This document shows, piece by piece, positions 1 to 8,485 of a stretch of DNA of 47,150 bases. The stretch spans positions 1 through 47,150 of the IMG/VR virus record IMGVR_UViG_3300034062_007620. The stretch is one strand, 5' to 3'. Under the pieces are notes generated by a model. The model did not search any database. It was not told the DNA's origin and worked only from the letters and a program-made list of their open reading frames with translations. The number at the start of each line of letters is the position of its first letter. Position 1 is the stretch's first letter. This stretch comes from a virus. The position numbers and the translations under genes were made by a program.

Positions 1-45
1 TTATAATGTTAACGACACCATTGTCAAAATAAATGAGAATCAATT

Positions 46-699
46 ATGCCGGGATCATGGGAACTTATCAACCAGAATCGTGTCCTGTGCTGTATTTTAA
101 CAAGAGAATATGCACCAGTTGCATGGGCTTTCGGACTCAGAAACCTACAAATTCCCGGTGCAGTCACAGCACTCCAAGGAATGCCATATGACCATGCACG
201 AAATACAGGATGCCTAAAACTACTCGAACTCGGCTGGGAATGGCTATTCTTCCTTGACGATGATGTGATTCCTCCTCCTGATGCAATCCTAAAACTAATG
301 TCTCACAAGAAACCAATCGTAAGTGGCTTGTACTACAGAAGATACGAACCACTTGCCCCTGTAATGTTGAGAGAATCAGAAAATGGTCCTCAATGGATTC
401 AAGAATTTAATGCTCCTGACCTTCTGGAAGTCGATTATGTAGGAGCAGGATGCCTTCTCATACATCGTGATGTTATCAAACAATTACCTCCACTCAGTAA
501 TCGTTGCCAATGGTTTGAATGGCGATGCGATAGAACTGATCTTCCTCATCTTGAAAAAACAAGCGAAGACTTTACTTTCTGCAAACATGCCAGAAATCAT
601 GGATTCAAAATTTATGTTGATACCAGTGTGCAATGCCGACATGCAGGACTGGGACAAAGTGAAATTGGCGGATTCAAACCATTGGAGATCAGAGCCTAA
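46..699 (+). CDS. GT-A type glycosyltransferase (family 2-like)
   Basis: A 217-residue protein that probably transfers a sugar from a nucleotide-sugar donor. A triple aspartate (D71-D73, in FFLDDDVIPPP) sits where GT-A enzymes have their metal-binding DxD. The preceding stretch with ARN and the following segment with SGLYYRR match the usual layout. A late SEDFTFCKHARNHGF segment resembles the region that carries the catalytic acid in family 2 enzymes. The ATG follows a weak TGAG ribosome site, and one reading frame upstream closes at 30-32, probably the end of the preceding gene. The stop overlaps the next start by one base (TAATG), so it is likely co-translated with the following glycosyltransferase. 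Acceptor and donor are unknown. Fold family is fairly sure; specificity is not. Confidence 0.75.
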   Translation: MPGSWELINQNRVLCCILTREYAPVAWAFGLRNLQIPGAVTALQGMPYDHARNTGCLKLLELGWEWLFFLDDDVIPPPDAILKLMSHKKPIVSGLYYRRYEPLAPVMLRESENGPQWIQEFNAPDLLEVDYVGAGCLLIHRDVIKQLPPLSNRCQWFEWRCDRTDLPHLEKTSEDFTFCKHARNHGFKIYVDTSVQCRHAGLGQSEIGGFKPLEIRA

Positions 700-1757
700 T
701 GAAACTTACATACTTGCCAACGACTCCAATGAAAAAGTTAAAAATCTGTGTCATATCCAGCACAGTCCTACATTGCCCCCCAAAGGGCTATTCTGGACTA
801 GAAATGCTGGCTTGGCAGATAGCTGAAGGTCTTAAAGCCAAAGGTCATGAAGTAATGCTTGTTGCCCCAAGAGGATCAACAAGTAGTTGCGAAATTCATG
901 AAACAACACAATATGAACCAGAAGGACAAGCCTACAGCGGTTATTGGAACAAACTACCAAGCTTTGATGTGATCATCGATCATAGTTGGGAAAAATGGAG
1001 CTACATCCTGAAAATGGAAGGTAAGCTTCCACAACCAATCCTTGGAGTTCTACACGCTCCTGTAGACACTATGTACAGCACAGCGCCATCCGTCCCATTC
1101 CCATGCTTCGTGTGCATCAGCAAGGACCAATCAGATGGTTGCTCCGCACACCTGAAAGTCGCATCCCGTGTCGCTTATAACGGAGTTGATGTTAATTTTT
1201 ATAAAAACACAGGATTAACAAGAAACGACCGTTATCTCTTCCTCGCCAGAATAAGCACAATCAAGGGTCCACATATTGCTGTTGATGTGGCCAATACTTG
1301 CAAAATTGGATTGGATCTAGTCGGAGATGACAGAATCACAGGAGAACCCGATCTTCTCAACAGCATTAAGACCAAATGCTCTGTATCGCCCAATCTTAGG
1401 TATGTAGGGCATCAAAACCGTGATGAGTGCAGCGTATGGTTCAATACGAATAAAGCCCTCCTACACCCCAATAAACACTTCCGTGAGCCATTTGGACTTG
1501 CTCCAGTTGAAGCTCAACTATGCGGTATGCCTGTAATCGCATGGAATCATGGTGCTTGCAAGGAAACAATCAAGCATGGCGAAACAGGATTCCTTGTGAA
1601 CAGTCAAGAAGAAATGGAAAAACTTATCAAAGATGATGCTGTTTCAACAATTAAATCAAGTAACTGCATTGAATGGGCAAATCAGTTTTCTTATGACAAC
1701 ATGATTAAAAGATATGAAGATCTTTGTTTTGAATCAATAGACACAGGTGGCTGGTGA
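699..1757 (+). CDS. GT-B glycosyltransferase, family 4-like
   Basis: A 352-residue retaining-type GT-B enzyme. The N-terminal domain opens with a beta strand and a glycine-rich loop (KICVISS, then KGYSGLEMLAWQIAEGL, GHEV), and the C-terminal domain holds the E-x7-E signature in EPFGLAPVEAQLCGMPVIAW at about residue 265, followed by the usual ETGFLV. The ATG at 699 overlaps the previous stop and has GGAG at 684-687; a second in-frame ATG at 729 would begin right at the conserved first strand and cannot be excluded. It is the second gene of a + strand run of glycan genes whose junctions all overlap. The sugar and acceptor cannot be read from sequence. Confidence 0.85.
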   Translation: MKLTYLPTTPMKKLKICVISSTVLHCPPKGYSGLEMLAWQIAEGLKAKGHEVMLVAPRGSTSSCEIHETTQYEPEGQAYSGYWNKLPSFDVIIDHSWEKWSYILKMEGKLPQPILGVLHAPVDTMYSTAPSVPFPCFVCISKDQSDGCSAHLKVASRVAYNGVDVNFYKNTGLTRNDRYLFLARISTIKGPHIAVDVANTCKIGLDLVGDDRITGEPDLLNSIKTKCSVSPNLRYVGHQNRDECSVWFNTNKALLHPNKHFREPFGLAPVEAQLCGMPVIAWNHGACKETIKHGETGFLVNSQEEMEKLIKDDAVSTIKSSNCIEWANQFSYDNMIKRYEDLCFESIDTGGW

Positions 1758-2458
1758 AAATACATATTTCTTATACTTATGGCTGTCCTGACGAAACAAT
1801 TCTTCGTGAATTGATGAGCTATGACATTCAATGCCCAGAATGCACAATTTTAGAGCCACATGAAAATGCTCCACTAAACTTTGAGGTTCCAACTAGCTTT
1901 ACAAGTTTGCACTGGAGCAGACAATACGAATATCCTTGGGCAATTATGCATAGTAATTTGAAGCCAAGCGATGTTTGCCTTGATGCTGGAGGAGCATATG
2001 CTGTTTTCAAATATGCAGTTGCCAAAAGATGCGCCAAAGTAGTCACGATTGACATGAATCAAGACTATCTTGACAAATCTATAAGATCAGCAGAAAGACT
2101 TGGCTTCAAAAACATTGAGTTTTATAATTCTAAAATTCAAGATTATAGAAGTGAAGAAAAATTTGATAAGATCTATTGCATATCTGTTCTAGAACACATA
2201 CAGAGTAGTAGTGAAAGAATTGAATGTATTGAAAACATGATAGGAATGTTGAAGAAGGACGGAGAGCTTTATTTAACTTTTGATTTTATCATAGAAGAAG
2301 GTGAAAATCAGTTTGATTTTTACATGAGAAAAAATGAGGCAGCAGAAATATTAAATTATTTTGGTGTGCCTGAATATAATAACGAAAAATATTATTCTGC
2401 AAGTTTTCCCGGCGGTTGTGTTCTTGCCACAATATGTTTGAAAGTGTGGGATTTGTGA
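1754..2458 (+). CDS. class I SAM-dependent methyltransferase
   Basis: A 234-residue Rossmann-type methyltransferase. Motif I is CLDAGGAYAVF at about residue 75, the acidic end of strand beta2 is VVTIDMNQDYL, and the post-core segment ISVLEHIQ with LKKDGELYLTFDF is typical of small-molecule or sugar methyltransferases. The start is GTG overlapping the upstream TGA (GTGA), with GGTGG just before it, so translation is coupled to the upstream glycosyltransferase. In this setting the likely substrate is a sugar or polyprenyl-linked glycan, but that is inferred only from the neighbours. Confidence 0.75.
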   Translation: MKIHISYTYGCPDETILRELMSYDIQCPECTILEPHENAPLNFEVPTSFTSLHWSRQYEYPWAIMHSNLKPSDVCLDAGGAYAVFKYAVAKRCAKVVTIDMNQDYLDKSIRSAERLGFKNIEFYNSKIQDYRSEEKFDKIYCISVLEHIQSSSERIECIENMIGMLKKDGELYLTFDFIIEEGENQFDFYMRKNEAAEILNYFGVPEYNNEKYYSASFPGGCVLATICLKVWDL

Positions 2459-3114
2459 AAATACCTGACCATATTATTCAAGAATATAAAACTTTTGATC
2501 CAGAAGTAGGATTATTTTTTGCTGATTTTGATGAACCAAAAGGCTCGAAAATACTTGAAATTGGATCTCAACACAGTCCTCTTGCCAGTATGATGGCTAA
2601 ATGTGGGTTTCACGTTACAGGCATTGATCTAAGAGATTCTGATCAAGAATTAAACTATAATCACATTACTGCTGATTTCTGTCGGTTACCATCTTACTTC
2701 ATTCGTGAAAACATAGGAACTTTCGATGCTGCTGTTATTGTCTCTGCCATTGAACATTTTGGTTTGAATACTTATGGAGAAGGCAGGAAGCATGAATATT
2801 ACGATGTTATTGCCATGCGATACATTTATGATTTATTGAAACCGGGTGGAACTTGTTATTTAACAACACCTTTCGGTGGTAAATTTGTTGAACACAAACC
2901 TCATTGGCGTGTTTATGATTGGGCAAATCTACTGGAAAGAATTGTTCAAGATTTTAGCACAGAAGTATTCAATCTTGGTGTTTGCGAAGAAATAACAATC
3001 AACGGTAAGGTTTTTTCTGTTGGAAGCCCAATATCAATGAATGAGGCTATACTGAATACAATTGGATTGCCTCATGTTTCTTGCTATGTAAGATTAAGAA
3101 AACCATTGGATTAA
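2455..3114 (+). CDS. class I SAM-dependent methyltransferase
   Basis: A 219-residue methyltransferase when started at the GTG at 2455, which overlaps the previous stop as GTGA exactly as at the preceding junction. The open frame reaches back to 2416 but that would lie inside the upstream gene. Motif I is ILEIGSQHSPLASMMA, followed by VTGIDLRDSDQEL; IVSAIEHFGL and LLKPGGTCYLTTPFGG complete the core. It has little visible similarity to the adjacent methyltransferases beyond the fold, so the cluster seems to hold distinct enzymes rather than recent duplicates. Substrate unknown, probably glycan-related. Confidence 0.72.
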   Translation: MKIPDHIIQEYKTFDPEVGLFFADFDEPKGSKILEIGSQHSPLASMMAKCGFHVTGIDLRDSDQELNYNHITADFCRLPSYFIRENIGTFDAAVIVSAIEHFGLNTYGEGRKHEYYDVIAMRYIYDLLKPGGTCYLTTPFGGKFVEHKPHWRVYDWANLLERIVQDFSTEVFNLGVCEEITINGKVFSVGSPISMNEAILNTIGLPHVSCYVRLRKPLD

Positions 3115-3117
3115 ATC

Positions 3118-4125
3118 ATGTTTTTATTTGTAACAAATGATAAAATCGGGTCAGAAACAGGAGGAGGTCAAGTAACCGCACATGAATTTGAAGCGTTAAA
3201 TCAACTTGGTCCAGTTGATGTTATCAATCCTGAGCCAACCAATAATCCTTTTGATTCAGAAAAGGCAATCCAAGAAATTGATTTCAGCAAGTATAAACTT
3301 GCACACTTCTATGCTGGCACATTCCCAGAACTAACCACCAAGTTAAAAGCAAATGGCGTAAAAATAACTTATACTGTAGCTGCTCACGATGTTGACATCA
3401 GCAGGGAAGAATTTTTAGGTTTAGGTGCTTCTTTTGACTTTCCACACTTAAATGATCCAAATTTATTTCAAAAATACATAAGCTGCTACAAGAATGCTGA
3501 TGTTGTAATATGTCCATCATCAGTTGCAAAAAAAACCAATAATAAATATGGAATAAACAATACAAAAATAATTCCGCACGGTCATATCCCTGTTAGAAAC
3601 AAGAAACATCCAAAGAGGTTTACAGTTGGATATCTTGGTCAGTGTGGACCTGATAAGGGATTGCGATATTTGTTAGAAGCTTGGTCTATTCTAAACTACA
3701 AAGATGCAATATTGAATCTTGCTGGAAGTCAGACTCCCGGTTTATTGCCATTGATTAGGCATTTCGGCAAAGGCAACATTAACATTCAAGGCTGGGTTAA
3801 ATCTACGGAAGATTTTTACAATAGTTGCTCTATTTATGTTCAGCCAAGCGCAACAGAAGGATTTGGGATTGAAGTTCTTGAAGCTATGAGTTCTGGCAGA
3901 CCTGTTGTTGTTTCTGATGGTGCTGGAGCATCTGACTGCGTTGAAGATTGTGGTTTTGTATTTGAGAAGAAAAACACCAAAAAGCTTGCACAAATGATCG
4001 ACAACTTAAAAAACAATCCAAATCTTTGTGAAGAATTTGGCAGAAAAGCAGAAGCAAAAGCGAAAAATTACACTTGGGACAAGGTCAAAGAACAATACAT
4101 CCAATTGTGGCGAGGCATGATATGA
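3118..4125 (+). CDS. GT-B glycosyltransferase, family 4-like
   Basis: A 335-residue family 4-like enzyme. The N-terminal domain contains the glycine-rich loop ETGGGQVTAHEFEAL. The C-terminal domain starts near FTVGYLGQCGPDKGLRYLLEA and carries the E-x7-E signature in EGFGIEVLEAMSSGRPVVVS, then GFVFE. The final helix KAKNYTWDKVKEQYIQLW crosses back, as expected. It starts three bases after the preceding stop, and its stop overlaps the next ATG as ATGA. Likely role: adding one sugar in the glycan made or modified by this cluster. Confidence 0.85.
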   Translation: MFLFVTNDKIGSETGGGQVTAHEFEALNQLGPVDVINPEPTNNPFDSEKAIQEIDFSKYKLAHFYAGTFPELTTKLKANGVKITYTVAAHDVDISREEFLGLGASFDFPHLNDPNLFQKYISCYKNADVVICPSSVAKKTNNKYGINNTKIIPHGHIPVRNKKHPKRFTVGYLGQCGPDKGLRYLLEAWSILNYKDAILNLAGSQTPGLLPLIRHFGKGNINIQGWVKSTEDFYNSCSIYVQPSATEGFGIEVLEAMSSGRPVVVSDGAGASDCVEDCGFVFEKKNTKKLAQMIDNLKNNPNLCEEFGRKAEAKAKNYTWDKVKEQYIQLWRGMI

Positions 4126-5696
4126 GTTATTCATTTCCATTTATTCAAACCGACAAGGTAATTGAATTAGGAGGAGGAGATAGACCATATTTCCGTCCAA
4201 ATCTCGATGTCCGCTCAGGAACAAGCATTGACATAGTTGCTGATTTTAATGAACCATTACCAATACCAGACAATGAATACAATGGTGTATTCAGTCAATT
4301 TTGCATTGAACATCTTTCTTGGCGTAAAGTAAAACTATTCATCAGTGAAGTTTATCGTATTCTCAAGAACAATGGTAAAGTTGTTTTCATTACAGCCAAC
4401 ACTGAAAAGCAAATGCAATATGTTCTTGATCACGATGAGTGGGACGATAACTGTTCTTGTATTATTTTCGGCGATCAAGATTATCCAGAAAACACTCATC
4501 GCAACAGCTTCAGTCCAAAATATGCAATTAAGTTAATGACTGATGCTGGATTCACCAATGTTGTTGTCTTGCCTTTTGGGGAATTAGAGACAGATATGAT
4601 TATTGAAGCCACTAAAACCACCAATAAAATTGAATTCAATAGAGAGTATTTTGATAATCCTCATTTTTATGGTGAGAACACTGGATTCTATCGTGACCAT
4701 CCAAGCAATTGGATTGTTTTCAATAACATCATGAAGAAGAATCCAACTTCTGTTTTGGAAATTGGCTGTGGAAGAGGATATTTGCTTAAAAGGTTTGAAT
4801 CTAAAGAAATAATTTGCAAAGGACTGGAAATATCCAAGCATTGTATTTTAACAAGAGTGAGTGATTCTGTTGCTGAATTTGATGTGAGGCAAACACCTTG
4901 GCCATTTGAAGACAATCAGTTTGATTTATGTGTATCACATGGATTTTTTGATTTTATTGAAGCAGAATATATTCCTGTTATTCTCAAAGAAATAAATCGT
5001 GTTTCTTCCAGAGGAATGCATGGAGTAAACACAAATAGCCTAAATCTTTCTTGGAGTAATCAGGAATTTATCGACAATAAGCATTTAACAGAAGGATCTC
5101 TTGCTCTTAACATACCTGCTGGAGATGGTAAGCTTAAACTCAATATTGGTAGTTTTACGGTAATGTTGCATAATGGCTGGATCAACACAGACATTGTTAA
5201 TTTGAATGATTATGCCGCTCAAAATCAATACAAATTCCTTCAGATGGATTGTAGGCATACTCTTCCATTTGAAAATAATACTATTGATTTGATTGTTTCC
5301 AGTCATATGCTTGAGCATCTGGATTGGAATGAAGGATTGAATTTTCTTAAAGAATGTAATCGCATTATGAAACCAAATGCGACCATAAGGATTGCTGTTC
5401 CAGATGCAGAAAAATTAGTTAGTTATTATAAGGATAACAATCTTGAATTTTTGGATCAGATGAATGTCACTGCTTCTCAAAACAAAGCACAAACATTCAA
5501 ATTGTGGTCATTCTTATTTGATGGTCACAAGATTGCATATGATTTTAGTAGTTTAGAGCAGATTGGTATGGAAGCTGGATTCCGTGTTGAGAGAAGGAAT
5601 TTCAATGAAGGAAACTTGCAAATAATAAGAGAGACAATGGATTATCTCCCTGAGATTAGCATATATGTTGAAATGACTAAGAATTCCAATGTCTAA
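4122..5696 (+). CDS. protein with three methyltransferase-like domains
   Basis: A 524-residue protein when started at the ATG at 4122, which overlaps the upstream stop as ATGA; the frame is open further upstream but only inside the preceding gene. Three class I methyltransferase-like cores follow one another. Domain 1 (about 10-180) has VIELGGGDRPYF and FCIEHLSWRKV. Domain 2 (about 205-315) has VLEIGCGRGYLLKRF and the typical GLEIS strand end. Domain 3 (about 335-520) has LKLNIGSF, GWINTDIVN and SSHMLEHLDW, a layout common in glycan-cluster methyltransferases. Domain 3 has a degraded glycine loop, so it may bind SAM poorly. A modular modifier of several glycan positions is an inference. Confidence 0.7.
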   Translation: MSYSFPFIQTDKVIELGGGDRPYFRPNLDVRSGTSIDIVADFNEPLPIPDNEYNGVFSQFCIEHLSWRKVKLFISEVYRILKNNGKVVFITANTEKQMQYVLDHDEWDDNCSCIIFGDQDYPENTHRNSFSPKYAIKLMTDAGFTNVVVLPFGELETDMIIEATKTTNKIEFNREYFDNPHFYGENTGFYRDHPSNWIVFNNIMKKNPTSVLEIGCGRGYLLKRFESKEIICKGLEISKHCILTRVSDSVAEFDVRQTPWPFEDNQFDLCVSHGFFDFIEAEYIPVILKEINRVSSRGMHGVNTNSLNLSWSNQEFIDNKHLTEGSLALNIPAGDGKLKLNIGSFTVMLHNGWINTDIVNLNDYAAQNQYKFLQMDCRHTLPFENNTIDLIVSSHMLEHLDWNEGLNFLKECNRIMKPNATIRIAVPDAEKLVSYYKDNNLEFLDQMNVTASQNKAQTFKLWSFLFDGHKIAYDFSSLEQIGMEAGFRVERRNFNEGNLQIIRETMDYLPEISIYVEMTKNSNV

Positions 5697-5796
5697 TACA
5701 ATTTGCCATGATGAATCCGCATGTGATAATGTTTATTATCCAAAAGAATGTGCGAATGACGGCTCCTATGTGACATTCAATGTCATCACACATTAA
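5689..5796 (+). CDS. possible 35-aa small protein
   Basis: An ATG at 5689, eight bases inside the end of the three-domain methyltransferase gene, opens a 35-codon frame ending in TAA at 5794. The product has three cysteines and ends ECANDGSYVTFNVITH. This resembles the segment CVDNQSDGAYVPRTVSY of the small cysteine-rich gene at 19383-19634, which is the main reason to list it. There is no clear ribosome site. It could instead be a short noncoding stretch between convergent genes. Confidence 0.3.
   Translation: MSNTICHDESACDNVYYPKECANDGSYVTFNVITH
5771..5785. terminator. small hairpin between convergent genes
   Basis: A perfect 6-bp stem (TGACAT, loop TCA, ATGTCA) lies between the convergent genes ending at 5696 and 5844. 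It has no run of T on either side, so it is at best a weak or processed transcript end. Confidence 0.2.
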
Positions 5797-5843
5797 GTCG
5801 TCACCCATGGCTTTACGCCAAATTGACCAGAATTTTTTGAACA

Positions 5844-6158
5844 TTAGTCAAGAACACCTTGGCTTTTACCAATATTACCAAGAACATCAACTGCATTCCA
5901 AACAGCATCATAGACTGTTGTGTCTGTAGCAGTATAAGAAAAAAGATCTCTCATATGAAGTCTTCTTCTTTCTGTTGGATGAAAGTTTGGTTTTCCATTT
6001 TCATCTAGGTAGCATAATCTGTAGTCAACAACTAGAATTGGTTCTGGGCTAGCAGTAAGTGTTGCGTCAAGAGTAAGGTTTTCAACCCACCATACATTAT
6101 AGATTTTTTCAATTGTTGCGGGTTCTATGATCGGACTGTCTTTTGTGATTAAAGCCAT
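5844..6158 (-). CDS. hypothetical protein, possibly virion-associated
   Basis: A 104-residue protein of unknown function. The ATG is preceded by a good AGGAGA ribosome site at normal spacing. It is neutral, has no signal peptide or membrane segment, and contains a beta-rich middle (IYNVWWVENLTLDATL, ILVVDYRLCYLDENG) followed by ERRRLHMRDLFSY. Small beta-rich proteins of this kind are common among minor structural proteins of large phages, but nothing here proves it. It lies downstream of a small membrane protein gene and a TATAAATA element, which would fit late expression. Confidence 0.6.
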   Translation of the reverse strand: MALITKDSPIIEPATIEKIYNVWWVENLTLDATLTASPEPILVVDYRLCYLDENGKPNFHPTERRRLHMRDLFSYTATDTTVYDAVWNAVDVLGNIGKSQGVLD

Positions 6159-6173
6159 TTTTTCTCCTGTGCG

Positions 6174-6323
6174 TTACTTAAGGGATTCACCTGTTTCGAC
6201 GCATTCTTTTTGGGCTTGATTGTATCCATTATAATAACCTATTAGATAGCCACACGATAAATAAATCATGCTTAAAATTAAAAGCATGATGAAATAAGGT
6301 ATTTTTTTTAAGAATGACATCAT
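6174..6323 (-). CDS. small single-span membrane protein
   Basis: A 49-residue protein too short for most gene callers. Start is ATG at 6323, or the adjacent ATG at 6320; stop TAA at 6174-6176. After a short basic N-terminus (SFLKK) there is one hydrophobic helix of about 20 residues ending in SCGYLIGYYNGY, then a polar tail. The G-Y-x-x-G pattern after the helix recurs in the membrane protein at 42137-42358 (GFYWGQSHGY). Function unknown; lysis or membrane-anchoring roles are possible but not shown. Confidence 0.55.
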   Translation of the reverse strand: MMSFLKKIPYFIMLLILSMIYLSCGYLIGYYNGYNQAQKECVETGESLK

Positions 6324-6327
6324 AACC

Positions 6328-6335
6328 TATTTATA
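6328..6335 (-). promoter_or_regulatory. TATAAATA element, possible T4-type late promoter
   Basis: On the minus strand this reads TATAAATA, identical to the T4 late promoter core recognised by gp55. It is only five bases upstream of the ATG at 6323, so it would better serve the gene at 5844-6158. AT-rich DNA produces such octamers by chance, so support is weak. Confidence 0.25.
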
Positions 6336-7017
6336 ATATTTTGCCACAAATTCTTTTATCTTCAGGAGACTTATTTCTCTTTATCACTGATTCACTATTC
6401 TTTTTGTCATATGCAAAAATACCATTTTGAATTTGAGTGAATATATCTGACCTCATATAAACATCTACGCTTTTGTTTATTCCTGTTACCATAACGCTTG
6501 ATAAAAGCCTTCTTGCGATAAAAGGATCAATACTATAAGCGTGTGCCCTACACAAACAGCGTAGTCCTTGCCATTGCATCATAATTGGAACAGCATTAGA
6601 GATGAAGTTATTTCCCACTTGCTCATGACTTCCTAAGTATATGATTGCATTCATTGCGAAATGTTGTGTGATTTTTTGTAAAACTATCGCATCATGTTCA
6701 AGAATAACAATTGGCTTGTCTTGTTCAGTACATTCTGCCCAGAGACTTATGTGAGCTAAAAAAATTGAAATTTCTGTTTTATCTAAGGTTGGATTTGAGC
6801 ATTTAATCCATTTCAACCAATCCTTATTATTCAAATGTTCAGGTACTTTTATTTCATCACCAGTACCATCAAAAGCTGGCCATAATTTGCAAGGCATTCC
6901 AACATCTTCACATGATTTAGCACATTCATTTGCGTACTGACATGATTTTTCATTGTCGGGCAAATAGATGATATAAGCTGAATCAACTCCAATTTCATAT
7001 TTGTAATGTAAATTCAC
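6331..7017 (-). CDS. GT25-like glycosyltransferase, second tandem copy
   Basis: A 228-residue protein related to family 25 glycosyltransferases (the group holding LOS galactosyltransferases and animal collagen galactosyltransferases). Features: AYIIYLPDNEKS at the N-terminus, the basic-aromatic stretch KLWPAFDGTGDEIKVPEH, and IVILEHDAIVL, where the family normally has an acidic DxD-like metal site. It is clearly a paralogue of the gene just upstream, sharing PFMAK/PFIAR, HAYSIDP and NAIIYLG. I chose GTG at 7017, which overlaps the previous stop as GTGA; the frame is open to 7083, but only inside the upstream gene. Whether EHDA still supports catalysis is uncertain. Confidence 0.7.
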   Translation of the reverse strand: MNLHYKYEIGVDSAYIIYLPDNEKSCQYANECAKSCEDVGMPCKLWPAFDGTGDEIKVPEHLNNKDWLKWIKCSNPTLDKTEISIFLAHISLWAECTEQDKPIVILEHDAIVLQKITQHFAMNAIIYLGSHEQVGNNFISNAVPIMMQWQGLRCLCRAHAYSIDPFIARRLLSSVMVTGINKSVDVYMRSDIFTQIQNGIFAYDKKNSESVIKRNKSPEDKRICGKIL

Positions 7018-7694
7018 TTTTCTTTTCCTTTCTCTGGAATTGTTGATTCGCCGGGAACATCCATGGCATATATCCCGAAGCACAACATTGCGAAGCGATT
7101 TAGACTTATTGTCACATCAGCAGAAGAAAATATTCCTTTTTCCAATACATGGCTAACTAAGTTTTTTGCCATAAAAGGATCAATGCTATAAGCATGTGTT
7201 CTGAGTATGTGCCTATAATCTGGATTAAGTTGTGCGTGAGGAGGAATGATACTCCAAAAATTATTTCTTACTTGTTCATTACATCCTAAATAAATAATTG
7301 CATTTACTGCTTGATGTTCTGTAAAAGGCTGAAGCATTACAGCGTCATGCTCCAATGCAATTAAAGGTTTATTTTGTTCAATGCATTTGCACCACAAGGA
7401 AAAATGACTTAACAAGCAACATACTTCTGGTTTTGTCAATTCGTGATTTACAAGACGAAGCCATTTAAGCCATGTAGCGTCTTGGCAATGTTCTGGGACT
7501 TTAATTCCTTCAACATTAGGATCAGTACCATCAAAAGCATCGTAAATTTCGGCTTTTTGTCCTACTCTTTTACATGATTCAAGGCATCGAGAAGCTAATT
7601 TCTCTGATGTTTCATGACCACGAATGGTGATGATGTAGGCTTTGTCTACTACTAGATCGTATTTTGCGTGTAGAGTTTCATTTAATATTTGCAT
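7014..7694 (-). CDS. GT25-like glycosyltransferase, first tandem copy
   Basis: A 226-residue paralogue of the following gene. It has the family layout: AYIITIRGHETSEKLASRCLESC, then YDAFDGTD, then LIALEHDAVML at the expected metal-site position, and HAYSIDPFMAKNLV. It overlaps the sulfotransferase stop by one base and the next gene by four, so all three are probably translated together. The two copies differ widely in sequence, so the duplication is old. In animals GT25 enzymes glycosylate collagen; this phage also makes collagen-like fibres, but a functional link is only a hypothesis. Confidence 0.72.
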   Translation of the reverse strand: MQILNETLHAKYDLVVDKAYIITIRGHETSEKLASRCLESCKRVGQKAEIYDAFDGTDPNVEGIKVPEHCQDATWLKWLRLVNHELTKPEVCCLLSHFSLWCKCIEQNKPLIALEHDAVMLQPFTEHQAVNAIIYLGCNEQVRNNFWSIIPPHAQLNPDYRHILRTHAYSIDPFMAKNLVSHVLEKGIFSSADVTISLNRFAMLCFGIYAMDVPGESTIPEKGKEK

Positions 7695-8485
7695 TAGTAC
7701 ACCAGATTAAATTGATTATAATATTCAGTCAAATATGGCCCAAGTATCTCATCAGGAGGAGTGCTTGTCTTCTTTAAGATTGTTCTAATTAAATGTAAAT
7801 TTTCTAATCCCCAAGCAGCATCCTTTTCTTCAGCACAAAAATTATGAATGTTTTCATAAAGATGACCCAAATAATGAGGCAAACCTAAAAAGTCATAAAT
7901 TTGTTTCAACACAATGTCAGGCTTGTTTATCAAGTTTTCATACTCAACAATATGCAAATTATCTCTATAATTTTTCAGTCCAAACTTCATGCTTTCATAT
8001 GGAGATATAATGTATTCTTCCCATAAGCACTTGGCACGATTGCCAATGTTAATTGGTATTTTTTTTGATTTCAAATGATTGTCAATAAAATTATCAGATT
8101 GTTTGTTTTTTTCAATTAATTTAATATAAGAAGCAATTATTTCTGAAACTGGACGAACAGTACAAATTATTTTAGGTTCATCTGTTACAAATTTTTTCAA
8201 AGGAACCAAGTTTCGTGGATGACCACGATGTTTATCTAAAATATATTTCTTGTCTATATGCTTGTAAAAGCCTTCGATAATTCCTTTGTAAACATTAGCA
8301 GAAACTACATCTTTGTCATAGGTATATTTTTGTTCCAACAAGTTAAAATTCTGATTGGCAAAACAAAGTAAATCTAAAAGAGGACTAGTTGGAGTAACAT
8401 GAAAATCTGGATTTTGACCTATGATCGAACCTAAAAGTGTCGATCCAGATCTTGGAAGACCAGATAAGAAAAATATTGTTTTCAA
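7694..8485 (-). CDS. sulfotransferase
   Basis: A 263-residue PAPS-dependent sulfotransferase family protein. The 5'-phosphosulfate loop is FLSGLPRSGSTLLGSIIGQ at residues 6-24, and the 3'-phosphate region is seen in IICTVRPVSEIIASYIKL (arginine and serine in the expected order). Length matches the compact bacterial and phage forms. It starts four bases inside the TPR glycosyltransferase gene (ATGA). In a glycan-modifying operon the likely acceptor is a sugar hydroxyl, giving a sulfated glycan. Sulfotransferase genes in phages are uncommon but not unknown. Confidence 0.85.
   Translation of the reverse strand: MKTIFFLSGLPRSGSTLLGSIIGQNPDFHVTPTSPLLDLLCFANQNFNLLEQKYTYDKDVVSANVYKGIIEGFYKHIDKKYILDKHRGHPRNLVPLKKFVTDEPKIICTVRPVSEIIASYIKLIEKNKQSDNFIDNHLKSKKIPINIGNRAKCLWEEYIISPYESMKFGLKNYRDNLHIVEYENLINKPDIVLKQIYDFLGLPHYLGHLYENIHNFCAEEKDAAWGLENLHLIRTILKKTSTPPDEILGPYLTEYYNQFNLVY

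Noticed and set aside
467-826. A 119-codon plus-strand frame overlapping the first two glycosyltransferases
   Set aside because: It lies wholly inside two well-supported genes in another frame.
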